Assembly: GCA_003663585.1 (NCBI GenBank)
Contig: QMTU01000029.1
Coordinates: 1 to 7,302, forward strand
Direction of reading: 5' to 3'
DNA from: Thermoplasmata archaeon
GTDB lineage: Archaea > Thermoplasmatota > B47-G6
DNA length: 7,302 bases
The notes under the pieces: generated by a model
Database searches by the model: none
What the model was told of the DNA's origin: nothing
Seen by the model: only the letters and a program-made list of their open reading frames with translations
Made by a program: the position numbers and the translations under genes
Part shown: positions 1-5,340 of the stretch, piece by piece
How positions within the stretch are numbered: the first letter of the stretch is position 1
Layout of the letters: each line of letters begins with the position of its first letter

Positions 1-34
1 ACGATTCTTCATGCCAGGTTTCTGGATAATTCAT
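1..34 (-). CDS. Start of an unidentified gene, cut by the window edge
   Basis: Only the first 11 codons are inside the window (MNYPETWHEES), so no function can be given. The ATG overlaps the TGA of the HD-domain gene by 4 bases (ATGA), the usual sign of translational coupling. There is only a weak purine-rich stretch (GGGAAAACAAGAA) before it. The frame is open to the edge. The overlap and the tight spacing of the block make a real gene likely, but 11 codons is little support. Confidence 0.5.
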   Translation of the reverse strand, partial: MNYPETWHEES

Positions 35-819
35 GGTTCTTGTTTTCCCGGGTTTGGAATGGCCTTTAAGAGGGCCTTTCTGTTATTTGGCAGTAAGCCT
101 TCTTTTACCTTTGAACATAAATCCTGCAATAATCTGCCAATCTCTGGACCCTCTTCATACCCACGTTGTATGATATCATGGCCAGAAATTGCCAGATTGT
201 AGTGCTGTTGGGACGGGGGTGGTTGAAGCCCCTGTAGCCTAATATCCTGGATGCGATTCCATAAGCGTAGCATTGCCGGAGTAACAAGGGGCTTATGAAT
301 CTTAGAGCTGTTTCCGGCGCGGTCCGCCATTCGTAAGATGAATAGTTCTTCAACAATATGATTAGTCTTACGCAACCAGCGCCGAAGAGCCTTGGGCTTG
401 GAGTCTTCTCTAAAGAAGAACATATGATGTCTCACTAACAGCGAAATATTCGCAGCATATTTTTGTGAAAAACCTATGTCTATTAAGTACTTATACGCAA
501 TTCTTGCACCAATTATCTCGTGGTTAAAGAATGTAATCCTTCCACCCTCTTGCACCTGCTGCGTGTCTGGCTTGCCTATATCATGCAGTAATGCTGCAAG
601 ACGTAGCTTAGTAAGATGTACTGGCAGAAAGTCACATGCTGCTATACAATGCGTGTATACATCTTCAGCATGGTGGTAGTTCTGTTCTACGTTAATACAC
701 CTGTAGAGCGGCGGGATAACTTGAGCCAGTTCTCCCGAGTCTCTCCATTTATTAAAGATAATGGAGGGAGTTGGGGCAGCCAACGCAGCCAGGAGGCGAG
801 TTTTCCTAGGAGAAGTCAT
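31..819 (-). CDS. HD-domain protein matching the C-terminal half of CCA-adding tRNA nucleotidyltransferase
   Basis: This 262-residue protein has a metal-dependent phosphohydrolase HD domain. Visible motifs are QNYHHAEDVYTH (46-57), LLHDIGKP (77-84, the His-Asp pair being H79-D80), FFNHE (97-101), VRHHMF (129-134) and RMADRAGN (163-170). The tail ISGHDII...GPEIG...GLLPNNRKALL (211-251) matches the RNA-binding body that follows HD in bacterial CCA enzymes. Those enzymes are usually above 400 residues and begin with a nucleotidyltransferase head, which is absent here, so CCA addition is not expected. In the E. coli enzyme the HD domain removes phosphate from 2',3'-cyclic and 2' ends, so RNA-end or nucleotide dephosphorylation is a reasonable inference. 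The ATG lies 7 bases after the previous stop and has no clear ribosome binding site, so reinitiation is likely. The start is less certain than the family. Confidence 0.88.
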   Translation of the reverse strand: MTSPRKTRLLAALAAPTPSIIFNKWRDSGELAQVIPPLYRCINVEQNYHHAEDVYTHCIAACDFLPVHLTKLRLAALLHDIGKPDTQQVQEGGRITFFNHEIIGARIAYKYLIDIGFSQKYAANISLLVRHHMFFFREDSKPKALRRWLRKTNHIVEELFILRMADRAGNSSKIHKPLVTPAMLRLWNRIQDIRLQGLQPPPSQQHYNLAISGHDIIQRGYEEGPEIGRLLQDLCSKVKEGLLPNNRKALLKAIPNPGKQEP

Positions 820-826
820 ATCTATA

Positions 827-1225
827 CTAGTCTGCTATTCTCTGAGCCTGTCGGACAAGAGGTCGAAGTCTCCTTGCCTCCGGATCTTGCGAAGTTTTAA
901 TCCAGCTTTCATGGAACACGGCACGGGGACGTGGGTAGAGAATTCGTACAAGCTCTTCGCTTGTAGTATTTATCCTAAGATAACTAAAGTCTTTGTCTGG
1001 GTAATAGACCCTCAGTAGGCTTCTAAGTTGTCCTGCTGTAAGCCTGGAAAGTCTGCGCATCCTGGATTTATTTCGGTGGCCAAGAAGAGTAAATCGCTCC
1101 CCTTCTTTGATTAATATTCGACGGTCGGGTAGGCGATATTTTCCGTCATGGACGGGAAATCGCGGACCTTTCTTCTCTGATTCTGCTTCCAATACCAACT
1201 CAACCATTGATTGGCTAAGACTCAT
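827..1225 (-). CDS. Basic 132-residue protein of unknown function
   Basis: I do not recognise this protein. It is rich in Arg and Lys: a short N-terminal helix (residues 3-18), a probable beta region (22-50), a basic stretch RNKSRMRR (51-58), then a helical stretch LTAGQLRSLLRVYYP (62-76) that loosely recalls SAP-like nucleic-acid-binding helices. The C-terminal third is again Arg-rich. Nucleic-acid binding is plausible from charge alone. The start is well supported: GGAGG lies 8 bases before the ATG and includes part of the preceding gene's stop, so the two are probably coupled. The site is the centre of a 14-bp palindrome. Its position between the macro-domain and HD genes suggests a shared task, but nothing shows which. 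Confidence 0.82.
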   Translation of the reverse strand: MSLSQSMVELVLEAESEKKGPRFPVHDGKYRLPDRRILIKEGERFTLLGHRNKSRMRRLSRLTAGQLRSLLRVYYPDKDFSYLRINTTSEELVRILYPRPRAVFHESWIKTSQDPEARRLRPLVRQAQRIAD

Positions 1226-1230
1226 CTCTC

Positions 1231-1244
1231 TTACCTCCAGGTAA
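1231..1244 (-). promoter_or_regulatory. Ribosome binding site for the 132-aa gene, embedded in a 14-bp palindrome
   Basis: The sequence TTACCTGGAGGTAA is a perfect palindrome of 6-base arms around a GG centre. It contains the GGAGG site, and its last three bases are the TAA stop of the macro-domain gene. The two-base centre is too short for a simple hairpin loop. A dimeric protein or RNA-RNA pairing could use it, or it may be chance. The ribosome-site function is clear; any regulatory role is speculation. Confidence 0.6.
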
Positions 1245-1788
1245 TTGACAGAAATCTGTTATCAAGAATAGGAGCAATAAGCCGCTTTATATTTTCCCAT
1301 TCCAGCTCACCCGCTCCGCAACCGGGTCTTGGCATTACCACATATAGCCATCCTTTCTCCTCGGTCAGCTGTACTAGCTCCCTCGCCGACCTGACAATTA
1401 GTTCTGGCTTAGCTCTACAGGCCCACCCTGGGACTTTTCGTCCCGGTGTCATTTGACTACGCATATGCCTAACCACATTGCTTTTGTCTGGCAAACATAC
1501 TTCGCTAACAGGCTTTACGGGGTATGACACAATGGGGGTATCAAGCCTAGTGGTAATGATTCCAACATGATTACCATGTTTGGTAATCATTTGGCCAAGC
1601 TGGAGAGGAAGGTTAGGAAAAGCGTCAGCTGCCTTCTTGGCACATCCACGTCCCATTACTGCTGCACCTGTTCTTTTAACGAACCCATTAGTTGTAATCA
1701 CGATAGCACTTGGGGTAATGTGTGTGGGGTTCCCTTGTTGATCTGTCCATGTTTTGCAATCGAACATATCTCCACGAATCTCGATCAT
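1231..1788 (-). CDS. Macro-domain (ADP-ribose-binding) protein
   Basis: This 185-residue protein is a single macro domain, a fold that binds ADP-ribose and often hydrolyses ADP-ribose derivatives (ADP-ribose-1''-phosphate, O-acetyl-ADP-ribose, ADP-ribosylated protein or nucleic acid). Landmarks are an N-terminal GDMFD (6-10), AIVITTNG (28-35), the long loop GAAVMGRGCAKKAADAFP (41-58) that in the family contacts the distal ribose, IVSYPVKP (86-93), and the glycine-rich phosphate loop MPRPGCGAGELEW (152-164). It ends LDNRFLSITW, typical of phage and bacterial stand-alone members, and the length fits a complete domain. Its ATG overlaps the TGA of the gene before it (ATGA), and AGGAG lies 6 bases upstream. 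Which ADP-ribose substrate it uses cannot be read from sequence. In this context, removing an ADP-ribose mark or an NAD-derived product is an inference. Confidence 0.92.
   Translation of the reverse strand: MIEIRGDMFDCKTWTDQQGNPTHITPSAIVITTNGFVKRTGAAVMGRGCAKKAADAFPNLPLQLGQMITKHGNHVGIITTRLDTPIVSYPVKPVSEVCLPDKSNVVRHMRSQMTPGRKVPGWACRAKPELIVRSARELVQLTEEKGWLYVVMPRPGCGAGELEWENIKRLIAPILDNRFLSITWR
1567..1590 (-). repeat. Perfect 10-bp inverted repeat (hairpin) inside the macro-domain gene
   Basis: ATGATTACCA and TGGTAATCAT are exact reverse complements separated by four bases, so the mRNA could form a 10-bp stem with a tetraloop. A near copy of one arm (TGGTAATGAT, 1551-1560) lies just beside it, so an alternative pairing is possible. 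The arms encode MITKHGNH (68-73 region) of the macro protein, so coding constraint could explain it. Confidence 0.6.
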
Positions 1789-2060
1789 TCTGTTCTCCTA
1801 TCACAGTCGTTATCCAGAAGCTCATCCAGTCCATGCTGTAGGGCCGCTGCAGTCATTGCTTTTGACAGGGTAGGAAATATTCCCAGTAATCCGCCTTCCT
1901 GATTTATAACTTTATATTCATCTGTGCTCTCAGTTGAATGGATTATCGTATAATAGTCCAGTTTGGGAGAATACCAGATAGTATAGTCACCGACCGAAAT
2001 GTTTGCCCAATTTTCGGCCGAGTTTGAGACAACAATATCAGCTCTAAACGTTGTTCCCAT
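1785..2060 (-). CDS. Small acidic protein of unknown function (91 aa)
   Basis: I do not recognise this protein. The frame is open further upstream to 2141, but that start lies inside the previous gene. I chose the ATG at 2060 because GGAG sits 8 bases before it and it begins just after the previous stop (TGA at 2063-2065). The product has a beta-like N-terminal half (DYTIWYSPKLDYYTII, 25-40; YKVINQ, 49-54) followed by a helix starting GIFPTLSKAMTAAALQHGLDELL (60-82). The pattern of a sheet, then G-x-F-x-TL-x-x-A, then a helix is common in small phage proteins of unknown role. The tail is acidic and charged. It overlaps the macro-domain gene by 4 bases, so the two are probably made together. 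Confidence 0.8.
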   Translation of the reverse strand: MGTTFRADIVVSNSAENWANISVGDYTIWYSPKLDYYTIIHSTESTDEYKVINQEGGLLGIFPTLSKAMTAAALQHGLDELLDNDCDRRTE

Positions 2061-2062
2061 AA

Positions 2063-2341
2063 TCACTTCTCCAGTGTTTTCACCTTGTAGTACGTGGCAG
2101 TGGACCAACAGCATCCAAGAACCATGCCTATAACCCAACAAGTTGGTACAAGTACCTGTAACAGTTTATGAACATCTATGTTAGTCCCCCAAACTAACAA
2201 CGACGGGGGACTAGCAAACATATATATGATTGCAGTAGCAATAACTCCAAGCATAGTCCCAATGATTCCACCCAATGCCAGACCACCAATACATATTAAT
2301 ATCAGGGACATCCAGGGATGCTTGCGAAAGAAACTAGACAT
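2063..2341 (-). CDS. Small membrane protein with a glycine zipper (92 aa)
   Basis: No family is recognised. After a short basic N terminus (RKHP, 6-9) comes a long hydrophobic stretch (11-43) containing a perfect glycine zipper, G20-x3-G24-x3-G28-x3-G32. A loop follows, then a second membrane helix (about 60-80) and a basic, likely cytoplasmic tail (YYKVKTLEK). Glycine zippers pack membrane helices tightly and are common in oligomeric channels, holins and some toxins; that role here is inference. The start has a very good site (AAAGGAG, 7 bases before ATG). The gene follows the ATPase by 34 bases and precedes the 91-aa gene by 2, so it belongs to the ATPase operon. Confidence 0.85.
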   Translation of the reverse strand: MSSFFRKHPWMSLILICIGGLALGGIIGTMLGVIATAIIYMFASPPSLLVWGTNIDVHKLLQVLVPTCWVIGMVLGCCWSTATYYKVKTLEK

Positions 2342-2375
2342 ATTATATCTCCTTTGCCGGTTCCTTGATTAAAAG

Positions 2376-3320
2376 TCATGGGGAAATTGACAGAGCACGA
2401 GAAACATCACGATTGTAGAGTTCTAGAAAAGCGTCTGCGATGGCATTTGGGTAAATTGCGAGAAACTCCTCAGTTGACTGGTGTTGTACTCTCCCATCTT
2501 TATAGTAGAGAGTATGAAATCGAACTTGATCGTTGCCTTTCATTTGTAGGTCGAATTCTTTAAGTAAAACGTAGCTATGTGTGGCAAGTAAGATTTGCAC
2601 ACCCATGCGTTGAAGCTCCAGAAGAACTTTTACTAGCGTACCTATCCTTCTTGGGCTAAGGCTAGCTTCTGGCTCATCCCAGAAGAGTACAGAGCCGTTT
2701 GTCAATATACCCCTTTGAATAAAAACCCATAGCAGACCAAGCTTGCGCGTTCCTCCTGCTAGTAGAGCAAACTCCAGCTCTTTCTCTTTATTTATCAGGA
2801 AGAAGGTTCCTTCTTTATAGATAATATCTCCTTGAATATCTTCTCGAATAATATGCAAAAGTCTGCGAGGTCTATGTTTGAGAGGATTAAGAAGATTATC
2901 TTTACAAGGATAGTCGAAAGGGGAGTACTGATAGGCAGAGATATAAACCGATTTAATCTCTTTGGCCATCCAAGCTACACTGTTGGTAACATGCACTAAA
3001 TGCGGTTCCTTGATATGACCGTTAAACGAGCTTTGCAGTTCGGTATCTTCCCGTTGTATTTTAATATTCGTGTATATCCCTTTGTTTGTCTGGTGGATAA
3101 GTTGATTAATGCGTGGACTGTGGGGAAAAAACACGTAGGCTAGGGTGTCTCCAAAGTTGGCCTTAGTTTTGGTAATATTACAGGCTGCATGAGCCACCTT
3201 CAATAGATGCGTTTTTCCGGTACCATTTTCGCCAATAAAAATATTGATGCCTGGCGATAGCTTGATATCAATATTTTCAAAGACGGTGAACCATTCTAAG
3301 TTAATTTTTGTAAGAGTCAT
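2376..3320 (-). CDS. RecF/SMC-type ABC ATPase (AAA_21-like), stand-alone
   Basis: This 314-residue ATPase begins with a RecF-like strand (TKINLEWFTVFENIDIKLSP) and has Walker A GENGTGKTH (30-38). A signature-like segment LLAGGTRKLGLLW (187-199) precedes Walker B with D-loop VLFWDEPEASLSP (211-223) and the switch histidine in LATHS (245-249). All residues needed for ATP binding and hydrolysis appear present. The insert between Walker A and the signature is short and has no long coiled coil, so it is not SMC or Rad50 itself. No TOPRIM nuclease domain follows, unlike OLD/Gabija-type proteins. Related solo ATPases occur in phages, plasmids and defence modules (for example retron or Septu-type ATPases), where they regulate a partner; that link is by family resemblance only. 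A weak GAGAG site precedes the ATG, behind a strong hairpin. It is the first gene of the left-hand group. Confidence 0.9.
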   Translation of the reverse strand: MTLTKINLEWFTVFENIDIKLSPGINIFIGENGTGKTHLLKVAHAACNITKTKANFGDTLAYVFFPHSPRINQLIHQTNKGIYTNIKIQREDTELQSSFNGHIKEPHLVHVTNSVAWMAKEIKSVYISAYQYSPFDYPCKDNLLNPLKHRPRRLLHIIREDIQGDIIYKEGTFFLINKEKELEFALLAGGTRKLGLLWVFIQRGILTNGSVLFWDEPEASLSPRRIGTLVKVLLELQRMGVQILLATHSYVLLKEFDLQMKGNDQVRFHTLYYKDGRVQHQSTEEFLAIYPNAIADAFLELYNRDVSRALSISP

Positions 3321-3339
3321 TAGTCTCTCTCTTTCTTTT

Positions 3340-3368
3340 TGACAGCTGTCCTAGAGGGACGGCTGTCA
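3340..3368 (-). promoter_or_regulatory. Strong hairpin in the leader of the ATPase gene
   Basis: Two arms of 12 bases (TGACAGCTGTCC and GGACGGCTGTCA on the plus strand) flank a five-base loop. Pairing is complete but for one position, which is G-U in a plus-strand RNA and a C-A mismatch in the minus-strand mRNA. Each arm also carries a near-palindromic decamer (GACAGCTGTC, GACGGCTGTC) 17 bases apart, so it could instead be a double protein-binding site. Polypurine tracts lie on both sides in the mRNA, the nearer one holding the ATPase ribosome site. It is not followed by U's on the minus strand; on the plus strand a pyrimidine-rich tail follows, so a terminator against antisense transcription is possible. 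Confidence 0.6.
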
Positions 3369-3399
3369 TTTCTCTTTTCTTTTCTTATCTAGCTTGTCT

Positions 3400-3450
3400 G
3401 GTTATCCGTTCCACTTCCACACTGCCACGCACGCCACACTGAGGATAACC
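3400..3450 (-). repeat. 8-bp perfect inverted repeat with a 35-base interval
   Basis: GGTTATCC at 3400-3407 and GGATAACC at 3443-3450 are exact reverse complements. The interval between them is most of the possible 19-residue leader peptide, whose TAA stop is inside one arm. In RNA this would be a long-looped stem that a translating ribosome would open; in DNA it could be a pair of operator half-sites. An 8-bp match could also be chance. Confidence 0.45.
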
Positions 3451-3461
3451 ATGATCGCCAT
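3402..3461 (-). CDS. Possible 19-residue hydrophobic peptide
   Basis: An ATG at 3461 opens a short frame, MAIMVILSVACVAVWKWNG, that would be one membrane helix ending in Trp-Lys-Trp, a typical membrane-edge pattern. GGAGGGAGG lies about 10 bases upstream. An in-frame ATG at 3482 would give 26 residues but has no ribosome site. It sits in the only sizeable gap, between the SSB-tail gene and the ATPase. It could be a membrane micropeptide, a regulatory leader peptide, or a chance frame; the length is too short to decide by eye. A competing ATG at 3468 in another frame yields a hydrophilic 27-residue product and looks less convincing. Confidence 0.35.
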   Translation of the reverse strand: MAIMVILSVACVAVWKWNG

Positions 3462-3489
3462 CCACCATCCACCTCCCTCCATTAATATA

Positions 3490-4005
3490 CTAAAAAGGAA
3501 TATCTTCCTCTTCCTCATTCTCGTATTTATCTGGAGCGAATCCGAGTCCATTCCAGGTGGAGCTTTTGGGTGCATTGTTACTGGACACCGACTTGGTAGT
3601 ACTCCGAGGTACAGACGATTGGGGAATATGTCTTGGTGGTCCTATAGACCACCCATTGGCCATTGGTAGACCGGGATAAGATTCCTGCTGTTTAGCCTCA
3701 TCAATAAGTTTAGGGGTAATCGCCTCTACTTTGCGACCAAGAAGCTCGCTGAGGCGTTGTTCATAATATATTCGGGGAAGATTGATAAATCCGTGTCTTA
3801 TGGCAGTCATTACCAGAAACTTTACTTCTCTCACTCTTTCGCTCTTTAGCATCTTATTAGGAGCAGTCCGTGCATGAAATCTTCCTTCACATGTTCTGCA
3901 GAAGCCTTTCTCAGGAAGTTTAAATCCACATACGGGACAGCTTTTCTCTTTAGAAGAGGATGACTGTATAAAAGTAGCTGGAAACCTTGGTAAAAAGGTA
4001 GACAT
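3490..4005 (-). CDS. Zinc-finger protein with an SSB-like acidic C-terminal tip
   Basis: This 171-residue protein has three visible parts. A CPVC...CRTC zinc knuckle (C23, C26, C36, C39) comes first. A basic helical region follows (about 51-108, with YEQRLSELLGRKVEAITPKLIDEA). Then a disordered Ser/Pro/Thr/Asn-rich linker (about 109-160) leads to the tail ENEEEEDIPF (162-171). Bacterial SSB proteins end in a flexible linker and an acidic tip closing in DDDIPF or DDDLPF, which binds many replication and repair enzymes. The OB fold that binds single-stranded DNA in SSB is not visible here. So this is either a very divergent SSB-like protein or an unrelated DNA-associated protein that borrows the tip. 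GAGGT lies 9 bases before the ATG. The preceding gene ends 16 bases upstream. Confidence 0.85.
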   Translation of the reverse strand: MSTFLPRFPATFIQSSSSKEKSCPVCGFKLPEKGFCRTCEGRFHARTAPNKMLKSERVREVKFLVMTAIRHGFINLPRIYYEQRLSELLGRKVEAITPKLIDEAKQQESYPGLPMANGWSIGPPRHIPQSSVPRSTTKSVSSNNAPKSSTWNGLGFAPDKYENEEEEDIPF

Positions 4006-4021
4006 TTATACTATACCTCGG

Positions 4022-4306
4022 TTACTTTGACAAGTGAATGGTAGATTCTGGCAGATCGTTCTGTCGTTCAACACATATAGTTAGTTTTGGAGTAACTGCA
4101 ACAGTGATTCTCGTACCTTTAGAGGGAGGTTTCTGCAAGATTTTCTCTTTAACTAGAGTATTAATCAGTTCTTGGTATAGATCAGTAGACAGATAAATCT
4201 TCTCTGGAACGAAGCCATTTTCAGAAGAGAAGTTAAGAAGGTCTTTGAGTCTGCTCACTACGGATGCATGTCCTAATTCTATCCTACGTCTAATATCTTC
4301 AAGCAT
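4022..4306 (-). CDS. Unknown protein of 94 residues
   Basis: I recognise no family. The N terminus is helical and charged (MLEDIRRRIELGHASVVSRLKDLL region, 1-24). A helix with FVPEKIYLSTDLYQELINTLV (32-52) follows, and then an alternating beta-like segment, RITVAVTPKLTICVE (66-80). No cysteine pair, membrane helix or catalytic motif is visible. The start has GGAG 8 bases upstream. The gene lies between a zinc-ribbon paralogue (16 bases before) and the SSB-tail protein (16 bases after) in the same operon, so it may be co-expressed with them. Small helix-plus-hairpin proteins of this type are common as phage accessory proteins; no role can be assigned. Confidence 0.8.
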   Translation of the reverse strand: MLEDIRRRIELGHASVVSRLKDLLNFSSENGFVPEKIYLSTDLYQELINTLVKEKILQKPPSKGTRITVAVTPKLTICVERQNDLPESTIHLSK

Positions 4307-4322
4307 TCCCTTATCTCCCAGG

Positions 4323-4775
4323 TTAGATGTGGGACTTACATATCCAAGTGAACGAAATATTATTGTTATTACTAAATGAAAACTGATAACCGCCGATTGG
4401 ATCAGCTGCTTTGCATATTTTGTTCATGAGAATAAGGGCATTTTCCAGTAGACTCACGTCTCCTAAAGAGGGCACATCAATTGCTGGATCTAACTTGGCT
4501 ACCTTGTAACAACGGCAGCACTGGACACCCCCAAGAAGGCTTGTCTTTGGGGAGAGATGTTGGATCAATCCTTTGCATCTAGGGCAATATAAATACATTT
4601 GGCCACGGCTCATAGAGACAGGCCAGTATACTGTCACCTCCCAGTTATGCATATAAATGCAACTAAGAGTTTGAGCAATGTCGGCTGGTTTGACTCTACT
4701 AAATGTTGGTATTCTATCTAGCAAAGGTAACCCACTAAGCACCTGTCCGCATTGTGAACATCTAAGTTTGGCCAT
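4323..4775 (-). CDS. Double zinc-ribbon protein, paralogue of the neighbouring gene (150 aa)
   Basis: Four metal-binding pairs are visible: C6/C9, C64/C67, C86/C89 (with an extra C87) and C146/H149. They would form two zinc ribbons, possibly with pairing across the chain. It aligns without gaps to the 156-aa neighbour for roughly the first 100 residues. About 30 of the first 69 positions are identical by eye, including PLLDR (17-21) and YCPRCKG (63-69). The last pair is CxxH here but CxxC in the neighbour, and this copy ends right after it, so it is the more derived copy. AGGAG lies 6 bases before the ATG. Zinc ribbons bind nucleic acid or proteins; which one applies here is unknown. Confidence 0.85.
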   Translation of the reverse strand: MAKLRCSQCGQVLSGLPLLDRIPTFSRVKPADIAQTLSCIYMHNWEVTVYWPVSMSRGQMYLYCPRCKGLIQHLSPKTSLLGGVQCCRCYKVAKLDPAIDVPSLGDVSLLENALILMNKICKAADPIGGYQFSFSNNNNISFTWICKSHI

Positions 4776-4857
4776 TATGGTCTCCTCGGGGATTTACTAG
4801 AATACTAGGCGATCCTTTTTTCTTTATCTCCTTAGTGGTACATAGCTTGTCAAGCAT
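4762..4857 (-). CDS. 31-residue micro-gene, truncated paralogue of the 73-aa zinc-ribbon gene
   Basis: An ATG at 4857, with a good GGAG site 7 bases upstream, opens a 31-codon frame. It overlaps the end of the 156-aa gene by 8 bases and the start of the 150-aa gene by 14. Its centre (KEIKKKGSPSILVN) matches the C-terminal part of the 73-aa protein (EEIKGGSPSIRVN), with a one-codon insertion and a probable five-codon deletion. The two cysteine pairs of that protein are absent. Differences include silent third-position changes (ACT/ACC, AAA/AAG, TCA/TCG, CCC/CCT), which suggests the protein frame has been maintained. It arose with the duplication that made the two zinc-ribbon paralogues. It may be a real peptide, or a fading remnant kept for translational coupling. 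Confidence 0.5.
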   Translation of the reverse strand: MLDKLCTTKEIKKKGSPSILVNPRGDHNGQT

Positions 4858-5320
4858 TCCTTTGCTCCTCACGATCAATGCAGGATTGACATTTCCAATG
4901 GAAAAAGATGCTATTATCGAGCATAAATTGGTAATTACCAGTTAGACTGACTGTCTCGCGTATTCTTTTCATAGTCTCTAAGATATACTCCAGCGACTGA
5001 GTCTCTCTTGAGAGACTTACGTTCATTGCTGATTTTAGCTTATACCTCCGATAACAGGATCGACAACTAATCTCTTTGACAGTAATCTCTGGCTTAGCAG
5101 AATATCTAGCTCTTCCTCTACATCTAGGACAATACACATGTATCTGACCCCAGTCTACTCGGTGATGCCACTCTGCCGTCATACTCCATCCGGATGCATA
5201 AATATGGCTAATAACTTGGGTAAGATCGGCCAGTTTAATTTGCCTATGTCTTGGCATTCTATCTAGTAGAGGGGACTTAGGAAATGCCTGTCTACAGTAT
5301 GCACATCTAAGTCTAGTCAT
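4850..5320 (-). CDS. Double zinc-ribbon protein (156 aa), partner copy of the tandem duplication
   Basis: Eight cysteines form four CxxC pairs (C6/C9, C64/C67, C86/C89, C144/C147), so two complete zinc ribbons are likely. A helix with SLEYILETMKRIRETVSL (109-126) lies between the third and fourth pairs. The protein is basic (many Arg/Lys), which fits nucleic-acid binding, but this is inference. It is related along its length to the 150-aa downstream protein. Even the ribosome-site regions match (CCCC..GGAGAC.A.AATG), so the copy arose by DNA duplication. GGAG lies 6 bases before the ATG. The upstream 73-aa gene ends 20 bases before. This copy keeps all the cysteines and probably represents the ancestral form. 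Confidence 0.85.
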   Translation of the reverse strand: MTRLRCAYCRQAFPKSPLLDRMPRHRQIKLADLTQVISHIYASGWSMTAEWHHRVDWGQIHVYCPRCRGRARYSAKPEITVKEISCRSCYRRYKLKSAMNVSLSRETQSLEYILETMKRIRETVSLTGNYQFMLDNSIFFHWKCQSCIDREEQRNA

Positions 5321-5340
5321 TGTAGTCTCCAGGGGAAGAG

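Noticed and set aside
2061..2141. 27-residue upstream extension of the 91-aa protein
   Set aside because: It lies wholly inside the membrane-protein gene and has no ribosome site; the ATG at 2060 has one.
3301..3369. 22-codon frame (MTAVPLGQLSKRKRETNDS...) running through the hairpin into the ATPase start
   Set aside because: Only an A-rich upstream stretch, heavy overlap with the ATPase gene and no hydrophobic or motif content; probably chance.
3485..3505. GAGGAA-GATA-TTCC followed by TTTTT as a minus-strand terminator
   Set aside because: The stem is only five or six weak pairs and it is simply the codons for the EEDIPF tail.
11..3669. Plus-strand frames opposite the minus-strand genes
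   Set aside because: They have no ribosome sites or recognisable motifs and lie opposite well-supported genes.
4006..4032. TTGTCA - 17 bp - TATAAA promoter-like pattern before the SSB-tail gene
   Set aside because: The -10 box overlaps the start codon, so the transcript would begin inside the gene; also within a continuous operon.
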